Assembly (NCBI GenBank): GCA_016195465.1
Contig: JACPZO010000015.1
Coordinates: 1 to 48,235 of the forward strand
Length of the DNA stretch: 48,235 bases
Direction of reading: 5' to 3'
From: Nitrospirota bacterium
GTDB lineage: Bacteria > Nitrospirota > RBG-16-64-22
Below the pieces are notes generated by a model that saw only the letters and a program-made list of their open reading frames with translations, was not told the DNA's origin and did no database searches. Numbering within the stretch: position 1 is the stretch's first letter; each line of letters begins with the position of its first letter. Both the position numbers and the translations under genes were made by a program. This document shows, piece after piece, positions 39,845 to 46,997 of this stretch.

Positions 39845-41071
39845 ATGCGCACTGAAAAGATACCCGATCGCTTCACCCCATCCAAGGGGATTTGGCGGCC
39901 GGTTCTTCTTCTCGCCGTTCTGGTCGCCGTTCTCTTGTCCGGGGCCTGCGCCGGAATCCCCGAAGCCCCGCCGCCGGACTACGTTCCGGCCCCCCGTTCC
40001 GTTTTCGGCGGTCTCGCACTCTCCGTCGAAGATGCCGAGGCGCTTGCTCGATCGCTGGACGCCGCGGCCAAACGGCTGCCGGCTCCCGCGAACGCCTCGC
40101 AGGGTCTTGCGGGCGTTCTGTCGCTTCGCGGAATCCTTCGAGATGCCGGGACCCCGGATGAGATCCGGGCGAAGGTCGCGGAGGCGTTCGACCCGTGGAC
40201 GGCCGGAACGACGGAAGGCCAGGCCCTGGTCACGGGGTACTACGAGCCCGTGGTTGATGGCTCTCTTGCCCCTTCGGAGCGGTTCCGATACCCTCTGTAC
40301 GCCGTTCCCGACGATCTCGTGACGGTTTCCCTCCTTCCTTTCGGACTTACGAACGCCTCCCGCGACCGGCTCGTCGGGCGGCTGGCCGGGAGGACGGTTG
40401 TCCCGTACTACACGCGGCGGGAGATCGACAGCGGGAGCGCCCTCGCCGGGAAAGGATTGGAACTGGCCTGGCTGGACGATCCCGCGGAGGGCTTCTTCCT
40501 CCACGTGCAGGGGTCGGGCGTCGTCCGCCTTCCGGACGGACCTCCGCGGCGCATCGGCTACGCGGGATCGAACGGACACCCCTACCGGAGCATCGGCCGG
40601 CTCCTGGCGGACGAAGGGAAGATCCCGCTTGCGGACGTGACGATGCAGGCGATCCGTGACTACTTGGCGCGGAATCCCGACGAGCGGGACAAGGTTCTCC
40701 ATCACAACGAGAGCTACGTCTTCTTCCGCTGGACGGAGGGCGGGCCGTTCGGGTCTCTCGGCGCAAAGCTCGTTCAATTCGCGAGTGTTGCCGTCGATCC
40801 GCGCGTCTATCCGCCGGGCTCGATTCTCCTGCTCGAAACGGAAATTCCGGCTCCGGATGGGGGGGCGGCGCGCCCCTTCAGGAGTCTTGTCGTGGCGATG
40901 GACACGGGAGGGGCGATCAAGGGGCCGGGGCGCGTTGACCTCTTCTGCGGAACCGGAAAAGAAGCGGGCGAGATCGCCGGCCGTCTCAAGAGCCGCGGAA
41001 AAATCTACCTTCTCCGACCGAGAGGGCAGGGACCGCCGCGCGTTGAATCTGGAAAAAGGGGGGACACGTGA
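39845..41071 (+). CDS. mltA: Membrane-bound lytic murein transglycosylase A
   Basis: A 408-residue protein. An N-terminal hydrophobic stretch ends in LLSGAC, a passable lipobox, so an outer-membrane lipoprotein is likely. The MltA domain has VTGYYEPVVDGS, YPLYAVPDDLV, YYTRREIDSG and AWLDDPAEGFFLHVQGSG. The C-terminal 3D domain has VDPRVYPPGSILLLE, VAMDTGGAIKGPGRVDLFCGTG with the conserved Asp residues of the active site. It cleaves peptidoglycan glycan strands with 1,6-anhydro product formation. The GTG of the next gene overlaps its TGA. Confidence 0.95.
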   Translation: MRTEKIPDRFTPSKGIWRPVLLLAVLVAVLLSGACAGIPEAPPPDYVPAPRSVFGGLALSVEDAEALARSLDAAAKRLPAPANASQGLAGVLSLRGILRDAGTPDEIRAKVAEAFDPWTAGTTEGQALVTGYYEPVVDGSLAPSERFRYPLYAVPDDLVTVSLLPFGLTNASRDRLVGRLAGRTVVPYYTRREIDSGSALAGKGLELAWLDDPAEGFFLHVQGSGVVRLPDGPPRRIGYAGSNGHPYRSIGRLLADEGKIPLADVTMQAIRDYLARNPDERDKVLHHNESYVFFRWTEGGPFGSLGAKLVQFASVAVDPRVYPPGSILLLETEIPAPDGGAARPFRSLVVAMDTGGAIKGPGRVDLFCGTGKEAGEIAGRLKSRGKIYLLRPRGQGPPRVESGKRGDT

Positions 41072-42090
41072 TCGAATTGAAGCCGGAACAGATCCAGGAG
41101 TGGATGGTTGGAACGGCCACGGCGGGCGTGGCGTTCGCGGGGATGGCCCACGGCCTGTTTGGACGTCTGGCCGACGAAGGCCCGCTCTCCGCGAAAGCGC
41201 TGGCCGGCCGGGCCGGTGTTGACGAAGCGTACGGCGCGCGCTGGTGCGAGGTGGCTTTCGCGTTCGGATTTCTCGATCGGGTGGGGGACGGCTTCGCGCT
41301 TTCAGACGCGGGCAGGGCCGCCCTCGTTCCCGGTTCGCCTCAGTACGCCGGCGGGGCATTCGTCAACATGATGCTCCTCGGCCACTTCAGCCTCCGGTTC
41401 GCCGAGTGCCTGGGAACGGGCGACGTTCCCGGCGAAGGTCTCTTTGCCGAGCGCCGGATCTTCGCGCCCCTTTTTGGCCCGATGCTCGAGGCGAACTTCA
41501 AGCCCTTGTTCGAGCAGGCCGTCCTGCCGGCCGTCGCGGCCTATCGGGAGGCGGGCGGGAAGGGTGGCCGCGTGCTGGATCTCGGATGCGGGAACGCGTG
41601 GTTCCTCGTCTCGCTCGCCCGCGCGTTTCACTCCCTGACGGGCGTCGGCGTCGAGGGGCACGAGGCCCAAATCGCGAACGCGAACAAGCGGATCGAGTCG
41701 GAGGGGCTGGGGAGCCGGCTCCGTTGCGTGGCGGGAGACATCGTCGATCCGCCGGTGGACGGGCCGTTCGACCTCGTCACGATGAACCGCTCGGTCCATC
41801 ACGTGTGGGACAGGAAAGAGAGGCTCATTGGGTCCGTCAGGGACCGGCTTTCGCCGGGCGGCCGGTTCGTCGTCTGGGACCCCAACTTCCCCGACACGGA
41901 CGAGGGGCTTCGGACCCCCGCAAAGCGGACGATGGTCCTTCACTCTCTCGCGGAGGCGATGCAGGGGAACCGCCTGATGCCGGCGCGCGAGATCGTCGAC
42001 TGGATGCGGTCGGGCGGGTTCGAGGTGGAAGTGCATCTTCTCAACGGCGGGAACGAGGGGGTCGTCGTGGGGAGGAAGAAAGCATCATAG
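41068..42090 (+). CDS. SAM-dependent methyltransferase with an N-terminal winged-helix domain
   Basis: A 340-residue protein starting at a GTG that overlaps the mltA stop (GTGA). Residues about 1-95 are the dimerisation winged helix seen in O-methyltransferase-like enzymes (GLFGRLADEGPLSAKALAGRAGV). The class I Rossmann fold follows: motif I RVLDLGCGNAW, motif II VEGHEAQIANANKRI, an AGDIVDPP strand, and LSPGGRFVVWDPNFPD. The acceptor is unknown. The stop TAG (42088-42090) is the first triplet of the MITE-like element inserted here, so the original C terminus may have been a few residues longer or different. Confidence 0.88.
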   Translation: MIELKPEQIQEWMVGTATAGVAFAGMAHGLFGRLADEGPLSAKALAGRAGVDEAYGARWCEVAFAFGFLDRVGDGFALSDAGRAALVPGSPQYAGGAFVNMMLLGHFSLRFAECLGTGDVPGEGLFAERRIFAPLFGPMLEANFKPLFEQAVLPAVAAYREAGGKGGRVLDLGCGNAWFLVSLARAFHSLTGVGVEGHEAQIANANKRIESEGLGSRLRCVAGDIVDPPVDGPFDLVTMNRSVHHVWDRKERLIGSVRDRLSPGGRFVVWDPNFPDTDEGLRTPAKRTMVLHSLAEAMQGNRLMPAREIVDWMRSGGFEVEVHLLNGGNEGVVVGRKKAS

Positions 42091-42244
42091 CGGGATGTTG
42101 AAAAAGTCCATCCATGGCTTTTTCAACCACGACTTGGCCGAAGTGAATTCGTCCAAGTCTTACAAATTACGAGACTTTCCAAGTCTCGCAATTTGGCAAT
42201 CCATCCATGGATTGCATAGCAGGGTGTTTTTCAACACCCTGCTA
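42088..42244 (-). mobile_element. MITE-like multi-hairpin element, copy B
   Basis: 157 bp, the same element as 12883-13042 in the opposite orientation. Ends: TAGCGGGATGTTGAAAAAG at the left and CAACACCCTGCTA at the right, imperfect terminal inverted repeats that start with TAG. Internal hairpins (GACTTGG..CCAAGTC, CAATCCATCCATGGATTG, GCAGGGTGTT..AACACCCTGC) match those of copy A. No coding capacity. Its left TAG is the stop codon of the methyltransferase. Confidence 0.8.
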
Positions 42245-42284
42245 GGGGCGGGTTTCCGAAACGGCTGCCCGCGCGAACGCGGCA

Positions 42285-42314
42285 TTGACAAACAGAGCCG
42301 AAGAAGTGTACTTT
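42285..42314 (+). promoter_or_regulatory. Promoter of tRNA-Asn
   Basis: TTGACA (42285-42290), an 18-nt spacer, TACTTT (42309-42314), 44 bp before the tRNA. It lies just downstream of the MITE-like copy B. Confidence 0.6.
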
Positions 42315-42357
42315 CGCGTCCTGCGCCGAACCGCTTCTTCTTTGCAACGGACACCAT

Positions 42358-42433
42358 TCCCGGGTAGCTCAGTCGGCAGAGCAGGTGGCTGTTAACCACC
42401 CTGTCGGGGGTTCGAATCCCTCCCCGGGAGCCA
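42358..42433 (+). tRNA. tRNA-Asn (anticodon GTT)
   Basis: A full cloverleaf: acceptor TCCCGGG / CCCGGGA, D-arm with AGCTCAGTCGGCAGAGC, anticodon stem GGTGG/CCACC with the loop CTGTTAA (GTT), T-arm GGGGGTTCGAATCCCTC, discriminator G and an encoded CCA. 76 nt. Confidence 0.98.
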
Positions 42434-42473
42434 GAATTTCATCCGCTGAATTCGGCGGTTCCTGTGTAACGCG

Positions 42474-42503
42474 AGACCCCGTGGGTTGAACCCCTCGGGG
42501 TCT
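42474..42503 (+). terminator. Terminator downstream of tRNA-Asn
   Basis: An 8-bp stem AGACCCCG / CGGGGTCT, followed by TGTCGTTT. Confidence 0.7.
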
Positions 42504-42559
42504 TGTCGTTTCCGGCGATCCCACGCCGTTTTCCGCTCTCCCGGACATTCTCCCCTGCG

Positions 42560-43747
42560 TCATTCCGATCTCGGAGGCGCGGTCAGAGTCTCCCAGATAT
42601 CTTCGGCATGGAGCGGATTGAAAACGCGGACGCCCCGGACGTTGAACCTTTGCTCGCCGTTATAGAGGATCGCGCCTGCGCTGAGGCGTTTGATTCCGAG
42701 CGCCTGAAAGCGCTCCATCCCCTTGACGAAATCGACGGAAAAGGTCGCCGCGGATTTGATCTCGACCGGTGTGAGCGCGCCTTTTTCCCTAATGAGCAGA
42801 TCCACCTCGTTGCCGTGGGAGTCTCGGAAGAAATAAACCTCCGGCCTGATTCCCCTGTTGAGAGCGCCCTTCACGATGTCCGCGACGACGAGATTCTCAT
42901 ACAGGCTTCCGCGCAAGGGATCGCGGGATGCCTGCTCTTCCGTGTGGATGCCCAGCAAAAAGGAGGCGAGGCCCACATCCGTGAAGAATATCTTCGGGGA
43001 TTTGATCACGCGCTTTCGGACATTCTCGAAAAACGGCGGCAGTTCGAACAGAACATACGAGGCTTTCAGCACGGAAAGCCAGGTCCTGACGGTCGTGCCG
43101 GACACGCCGACGTCGTTCGAAAGCGAAGCGAGGTTCACAACCTGTCCCACCCGGCCCGCCAACAGCATGAGGAACTTCTGAAACTGCGACAGGTCGCGCA
43201 ACTGGATCAAGGCGCGCACATCGCGTTCGACGTAGGTCTGCAGATAGCCGTTGTAGAACCTGCGCGGTTCGAGCCTCTCTTCGTGAAGCCGCGGGAAGCA
43301 TCCGCGGACGATCAGGTCGAAGGGGGCCCGAGGAGTCTCATAACGGAGAAGTTCATGAAGGGAGAAAGGCCACAAGGTCAGCATGGCGGTTCGGCCCGCC
43401 AGCGACTGGCTGACCGCTTCGTGCAACTGCGGTTGATGGCTGCCGGTCAGGATGAACCGCCCGCGCTTCCTGGTCTTGTCCACCATCCCCTGGACGTAGG
43501 AAAGCAGCGCCGGGAGACGCTGGACTTCGTCCAGGATGCCCCCCTCTTCCATCCGGCCGAGGAATCCACGCGGGTCGGCTTCTGCCGCGATCCGGACATC
43601 CGGGTCTTCCAGGGAAAAGTACGGTTTGTCCGGAAACGTCATCCGGGCCAGGGTGGTCTTGCCTGATTGGCGCGGCCCCAGGATGGTCACCACGGGATAC
43701 TCCGCGGCTGACCGGACCAGTTCTTTTGAGATGTCTCGCGTAATCAT
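42560..43747 (-). CDS. DUF4143-family AAA ATPase (COG1373)
   Basis: About 395 residues; ATG 43747 gives the normal MITRDISKEL start, and the longer track frame runs into non-coding DNA. The AAA_14 domain has Walker A GPRQSGKT (near residue 25) and an acidic Walker B-like GILDEVQRLP. The C-terminal DUF4143 domain ends with FFRDSHGNEVDLLIREKGALTPVEIKSA, which has the D...E-x-K pattern of PD-(D/E)xK nuclease-like folds. Such genes are widely spread by transfer and often lie at tRNA genes or in defence and toxin-antitoxin islands. No function can be named with confidence. GC content is lower than that of neighbouring genes. Confidence 0.88.
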   Translation of the reverse strand: MITRDISKELVRSAAEYPVVTILGPRQSGKTTLARMTFPDKPYFSLEDPDVRIAAEADPRGFLGRMEEGGILDEVQRLPALLSYVQGMVDKTRKRGRFILTGSHQPQLHEAVSQSLAGRTAMLTLWPFSLHELLRYETPRAPFDLIVRGCFPRLHEERLEPRRFYNGYLQTYVERDVRALIQLRDLSQFQKFLMLLAGRVGQVVNLASLSNDVGVSGTTVRTWLSVLKASYVLFELPPFFENVRKRVIKSPKIFFTDVGLASFLLGIHTEEQASRDPLRGSLYENLVVADIVKGALNRGIRPEVYFFRDSHGNEVDLLIREKGALTPVEIKSAATFSVDFVKGMERFQALGIKRLSAGAILYNGEQRFNVRGVRVFNPLHAEDIWETLTAPPRSE

Positions 43748-43840
43748 GCTGGCGTAATGATGCTCGGTAGATGTGTAAATAGCAAGCAAAACATCTGATT
43801 TGCACAAATCTACAGTGGAACTGCATGAGCATCCGTCTGC

Positions 43841-44085
43841 CAAGACCAAGTCGCGGCCGTCGAGCCGAAGGTCTCCCAAGCCGAACTCGACGCCCTGCGC
43901 AAGTTGGTCGAAACGGCCAAAGGCGGGCTGGAAAAGGCCCAGGACGACCTGCCCGCGCGCGTGCCGGGCACGCACGCGCAGGCCGGCGGGGGCGAAGGCG
44001 CTCACCGACAAGGCGCGGGGCCTGGTCGCCGAGGCGAAGGACGCCTACCGGACGGTGCTCGCTCCCTATCTGCCTCAAGTCCGGT
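43841..44085 (+). pseudogene. Frameshifted remnant of a helical protein, unidentified
   Basis: From 43844 one frame reads QVAAVEPKVSQAELDALRKLVETA and EKAQDDLPA, then loses sense. From about 44000 a second frame reads AKALTDKARGLVAEAKDAYRTVLAPYL. Both are Ala/Lys/Glu-rich helices that look like one protein broken by a frameshift near 43960-44000. A stop (43826-43828) precedes the first piece and no start codon is seen. The parent gene is not recognised. Confidence 0.45.
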
Positions 44086-44097
44086 CTCCCCTGTCCC

Positions 44098-44240
44098 GGT
44101 TGAAGAACCCCGCCTTGAAAGGCGGGGTTCTTCAACCTCCAAGGCGCTTTTCGATATTTTGCATTCGTGCGCTTTGACCCCGCCCCACCTGCCTGCCGGT
44201 AGGCAGGTGGGGCGGGGATTGCGGCGCACTGCGCGGTTCA
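44098..44240 (+). repeat. Two-hairpin dispersed element, full copy 3
   Basis: The left hairpin is a perfect 19-bp inverted repeat (GGTTGAAGAACCCCGCCTT / AAGGCGGGGTTCTTCAACC) with a 2-nt centre. A spacer, CTCCAAGGCGCTTTTCGATATTTTGCATTCGTGCG, follows. The right hairpin is CCCCGCCCCACCTGCCT / AGGCAGGTGGGGCGGGG (44178-44217). The end is GCGCACTGCGCGGTTCA. Organisation as in copy 4. Confidence 0.8.
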
Positions 44241-44379
44241 TAGAAGATCGGCGTTTCCGCCCCCTCTTGGTTCTCCTCCCCCCTTGCGGGGGAGGATCAA
44301 GGTGGGGGGGGAGCTGGCCAGACAACGAACCACAGTATGTTGGGGGGACCTACAGAAAAGCCGGAAGGACCAGCAAGTG

Positions 44380-45375
44380 CTAGTGTGAATGAGCCGGGAG
44401 GCCGTCGTGGGCGTGGGTGCCGATCCGATGGTGTTCGAGACCAGAGGCGCTTGCCGGGTCGACGTGAATCGTCACGTGGCGGAGATGGGGGATGCGGTGG
44501 AGGAGGTGGTGTCGCACGTACAGGGCGCCTGCGTGCCCCTCTTGCACCGTGAGGCCGGGATCGACGGCGATGGAAACGTCCGCTTCGAGTCGGTGTCCCA
44601 TCCACCGGACGCGGACGTCGGTAACCGCCTGGACGCCCGGGGCGGAGCTGGTCGCTAGGCGGATCTCCTCCGCGACGTGAGGGTCCGTCTCATCGAGGAG
44701 CCGCCCGATGACCGCGCGGCCCGCCGTCCACGCGATGACACAGATGACGCCGGTGATGCCGAGCCCGACGATGGGATCGGCTTGGGGAAACCCAAGCCAT
44801 ACGCCGGCGGCGCCGAGAAGGACCGAGAGGCTGGTCAGGGCATCCGCGCGCGCGTGCTGGCCGTCGGCGATAAGCGCGGCGCTGGCGATGCGGCGGCCGG
44901 CGTTGATCCGGATCCGCGCGGCCGCTTCGTTTCCGGCGAATCCGACGAGGGCGGCCGCGGCGACGATCCCGAGGTGGGAGATCTCCCTCGGTTCCAGGAA
45001 ACGGAGGACGGATTCATAGGCGGCCAGGAGGGCGCTGGCGGCGATGACGACGACGATGGCCAGGCCCGCCAGGTCCTCCACGCGCCCGTAGCCGTAGCTG
45101 AACCGGCCGTTCGGCTCCCGGCGGGCCATCCGGAAGGCCAGCCATAAGGGGATCGCGGTGAGGGCGTCCCCCGCGTTGTGGATCGTGTCGGCAAGAAGGG
45201 CGACGCTCCCGGAGACGGCGACGGCCGCGGTCTGGACGGCGGCCGTGCCGAGGAGGATCGCAAGGGAGCGCCTGACGGCGCGGATCCCGACATCCGTCGA
45301 CAGGAGCGCGGGGTCGGGCGGCGCATGGCTGTGCCCGAAATGCCCGTGCGGGTGCGGCGGCTTGTGCTCAGGCAT
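44380..45375 (-). CDS. Cation diffusion facilitator (CDF) family metal exporter
   Basis: A 331-residue inner-membrane protein. The His-rich N terminus (PPHPHGHFGHSH) and C terminus (HRIGTHAHDGLPAHSH) likely bind metal. Six membrane helices include the transport-site pairs ADTIHNAGD (His/Asp, TM2) and DGQHARADALTS (His/Asp, TM5). The C-terminal cytoplasmic ferredoxin-like domain (about 220-315) has HHLLHRIPHLRHVTIHVDP. It exports divalent metals (Zn, Co, Ni, Cd or Fe) by proton antiport. It overlaps the small membrane protein gene by 8 bp and is third in the operon of the RcnR/CsoR-like repressor, so nickel or cobalt is a reasonable guess. Confidence 0.93.
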   Translation of the reverse strand: MPEHKPPHPHGHFGHSHAPPDPALLSTDVGIRAVRRSLAILLGTAAVQTAAVAVSGSVALLADTIHNAGDALTAIPLWLAFRMARREPNGRFSYGYGRVEDLAGLAIVVVIAASALLAAYESVLRFLEPREISHLGIVAAAALVGFAGNEAAARIRINAGRRIASAALIADGQHARADALTSLSVLLGAAGVWLGFPQADPIVGLGITGVICVIAWTAGRAVIGRLLDETDPHVAEEIRLATSSAPGVQAVTDVRVRWMGHRLEADVSIAVDPGLTVQEGHAGALYVRHHLLHRIPHLRHVTIHVDPASASGLEHHRIGTHAHDGLPAHSH

Positions 45376-45613
45376 CGCGCTCTTTCGCGCGGCCGAGCGT
45401 AAAGCCGAGAATCCCGAACCATATGATTCCCGTCCACACGAGCACAGCCGCCCCCAGGTGAACCGCGACCGAGGCGCCGGCGATGAGTCCCACCGCGGGA
45501 AGGGCGGACGGCCAGTTCGCCAGCGTCACGCCTCCCGCGATAAGAATGAGTCCCAGCGCCAGATGGGCTCTGAGCATTGTGTTCGGTTGCTTTACGGCGA
45601 TGCGGTGGCTCAT
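45368..45613 (-). CDS. Small membrane protein in the metal-efflux operon
   Basis: An 81-residue protein with a GGAG site. Two to three membrane helices (AHLALGLILIAGGVTLANW, LPAVGLIAGASVAVHLG, VLVWTGIIWFGILGFTLG) and a short basic/acidic tail. It lies between the repressor (16 bp) and the CDF gene (8-bp overlap). No family recognised; perhaps an accessory to efflux. Confidence 0.75.
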   Translation of the reverse strand: MSHRIAVKQPNTMLRAHLALGLILIAGGVTLANWPSALPAVGLIAGASVAVHLGAAVLVWTGIIWFGILGFTLGRAKERDA

Positions 45614-45629
45614 GGCGGCTCCTCCATTT

Positions 45630-45908
45630 TCAGCGCAGAAAGGCGCGGATGATTTCCATCAACTCCTCGGCGGCCCCGGCCTGTTCCGCCGTCGGTCTCC
45701 GCTTCTCGTCGAGGACGTGAAGGCGCACATGCCCCTCGATGATCTCGGCCATCAGGCTGCTCAGCGCTCCCCGGCAGGCGGCCACCGTCTGAAGGATGTG
45801 GAATGGCTCCTTCTCCCCCTCGAGCGCCCGCTCGATTCCCTCCACCTGTCCCTTGATTCGGCGGACCCGGTGTAGGAGTTTTTGCCTCTCGCGGATCGTG
45901 TGCGACAT
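45630..45908 (-). CDS. Metal-sensing repressor of the CsoR/RcnR (DUF156) family
   Basis: A 92-residue all-helical protein starting with MSHTIRERQKLLHRVRRIKGQVEGIERALE, strikingly like RcnR at its N terminus, including His3. EIIEGHVRLHVLD supplies the two His residues corresponding to RcnR His60 and His64. The Cys that completes the site in RcnR (Cys35) is replaced: the aligned stretch is EGEKEPFHILQ, and the only Cys lies further on in VAACRG. The metal or site geometry may therefore differ from Ni/Co RcnR. It is first in the operon with the CDF exporter and has a fitting operator upstream (45933-45954). GGGGAGG precedes the ATG. Confidence 0.92.
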   Translation of the reverse strand: MSHTIRERQKLLHRVRRIKGQVEGIERALEGEKEPFHILQTVAACRGALSSLMAEIIEGHVRLHVLDEKRRPTAEQAGAAEELMEIIRAFLR

Positions 45909-45929
45909 GGGTCAACCTCCCCTGTTTCT

Positions 45930-45959
45930 TATATACCATACCCCACTATGGTATGTCAA
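45930..45959 (-). promoter_or_regulatory. Promoter and operator of the metal-efflux operon
   Basis: On the minus strand TTGACA (45959-45954), 18 nt, TATATA (45935-45930). The spacer is an inverted repeat ATACCATA-GTGGGG-TATGGTAT (45933-45954): a G-tract framed by A/T-rich arms, the form bound by CsoR/RcnR proteins. Binding would block RNA polymerase until metal releases the repressor. Confidence 0.75.
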
Positions 45960-46048
45960 GGGCGGTGCCGTTGAACGGCTGTGCGGGGGGCCTGGTATTG
46001 CAAATCGTAAATAACGAAGCATTTTGTTTGGGGCTTATCCGCGGTCAT

Positions 46049-46296
46049 GTAGGTTGGGTTAGGTCACAAGAGCGATTGTAAATTGGAAATTGGAAATTTC
46101 AAAGTGAAAGGTTGGACGAAAAGTGTAAATCGCAAAGCGGAGAACTTCTTCTCAGTTCTTTCGCTTTACAATTTTCAATTTTCAATGAGCCTTTCGTGGT
46201 CTTAGGGGCTTTATCGCGTAACCCAACGAACCGAATATTCGCCAAAACGGTTTTGTTGGGTTTGAGGCGCAAAAAACCGCGCCTAACCCAACCTAC
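46049..46296. repeat. 248-bp segment bounded by a 15-bp inverted repeat
   Basis: GTAGGTTGGGTTAGG (46049-46063) and its perfect complement CCTAACCCAACCTAC (46282-46296) frame a non-coding stretch. Inside are AT-rich AATTGGAAATTT blocks (46077-46104, 46164-46187) and an inner GTAACCCAACG...GTTGGGTTTGAGGCGC pair. The outer words belong to a family of GTAGGTTGGGTTAGG repeats common in environmental bacteria. The 428-bp gap 45909-46336 has no gene. Confidence 0.6.
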
Positions 46297-46336
46297 GCAT
46301 CCGCGGAGGAGGTTTCGTAATTAATGGGTTCGGATA

Positions 46337-46735
46337 CTAGACCGCCGTCACGACGACCTGCCTCGTGCGGGGGCCGTCGAACTCGGCGAGAAAGACGCCC
46401 TGCCAGGCGCCCAGGACGAGCGAGCCTCCCTGGACGGGGATCGTGAGGGAAGAGCCGACGAGACTGCTTCTCACGTGCGCCGCCGTGTTCCCCTCGGCGT
46501 GCCGGTCGCGGAGATTCTCCCACGGGACCAGCTCTTCCAAGCGCCGGAGGATGTCCCGCGCCACGTCGGGATCGGCGTTCTCGTTGATGAGGAGGCCGCA
46601 GGTGGTGTGGAGGACGAAGATGTGGGCGACGCCGTCCTCGATCCCGAGGTTGCCGACGGCCTCGGCCACCTTGTCCGTGATCGGGACGAGGGCCTGATGC
46701 GACGGGGTTGGGACCGTGACCCGGTGCGATTTCAT
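46337..46735 (-). CDS. YjbQ/UPF0047-family protein (secondary thiamine-phosphate synthase-like)
   Basis: A 132-residue protein of the YjbQ fold: ITDKVAEAVGNLGIEDGVAHIFVLHTTCGLLINENADPDV, with the HTT and ENAD residues, EGNTAAHVRSSLVGSS with its conserved His, and GAWQGVFLAEFDGPR. Length is typical. The family can complement thiamine-phosphate synthase weakly when overproduced, but the real role is not settled. The site before the ATG is poor. Monocistronic. Confidence 0.9.
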   Translation of the reverse strand: MKSHRVTVPTPSHQALVPITDKVAEAVGNLGIEDGVAHIFVLHTTCGLLINENADPDVARDILRRLEELVPWENLRDRHAEGNTAAHVRSSLVGSSLTIPVQGGSLVLGAWQGVFLAEFDGPRTRQVVVTAV

Positions 46736-46770
46736 CGTTTGTGGCTTTCAGTCCCGCGCCGGTTTGTTGC

Positions 46771-46866
46771 AAATCCGCGGATTGCGCAGATGACCGCGGA
46801 TAGGACGGGCCGATTCGCGGGGTTCGTAAGAATCTGCGTCAATCTGCGTCCATCGGCGGATAACCG
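46771..46866. repeat. Dispersed AATCTGCGTCAATCTGCG repeat
   Basis: AATCCGCGGATTGCGCAGATGACCGCGGATA...AATCTGCGTCAATCTGCGTCCATCGGCGGATAA. It contains a CCGCGG palindrome, the inverted words ATCCGCGGAT/ATCGGCGGAT and a tandem AATCTGCGTC. Similar sequences occur between genes in many environmental genomes. Confidence 0.5.
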
Positions 46867-46875
46867 CTTTTCCCA

Positions 46876-46997
46876 GGTTGAAGAACCCCGCCTTGAAAGG
46901 CGGGGATTCTCCGACCTCTAAGGTACTTTTCGTTATTTGCATTCGTGCGCCTTGACCCCGCCCCAAGGGGCGGGGTCAAGGCGCACTTTGCGGTTCA
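46876..46997 (+). repeat. Two-hairpin dispersed element, full copy 4
   Basis: Left hairpin GGTTGAAGAACCCCGCCTT..AAGGCGGGGATTCTCCGACC; spacer AAGGTACTTTTCGTTATTTGCATTCGTGCG; right hairpin CTTGACCCCGCCCC / GGGGCGGGGTCAAGG; end GCGCACTTTGCGGTTCA. The final TCA (46995-46997) is, on the minus strand, the TGA stop of the zinc-ribbon gene. Confidence 0.8.

Larger units (their letters stand above)
43748..44379. other. 632-bp gap with gene debris and repeats; no intact gene
   Basis: It holds the frameshifted remnant at 43841-44085, the two-hairpin element copy 3 and a REP-like CTCCCCCCTTGCGGGGGAGG motif at 44277-44296. The 3' end of the CDF transporter gene closes it. Confidence 0.6.

Noticed and set aside
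42358-42433. Attachment site of an integrated element at tRNA-Asn
   Set aside because: No direct repeat of the tRNA 3' end and no integrase gene were seen in the window.
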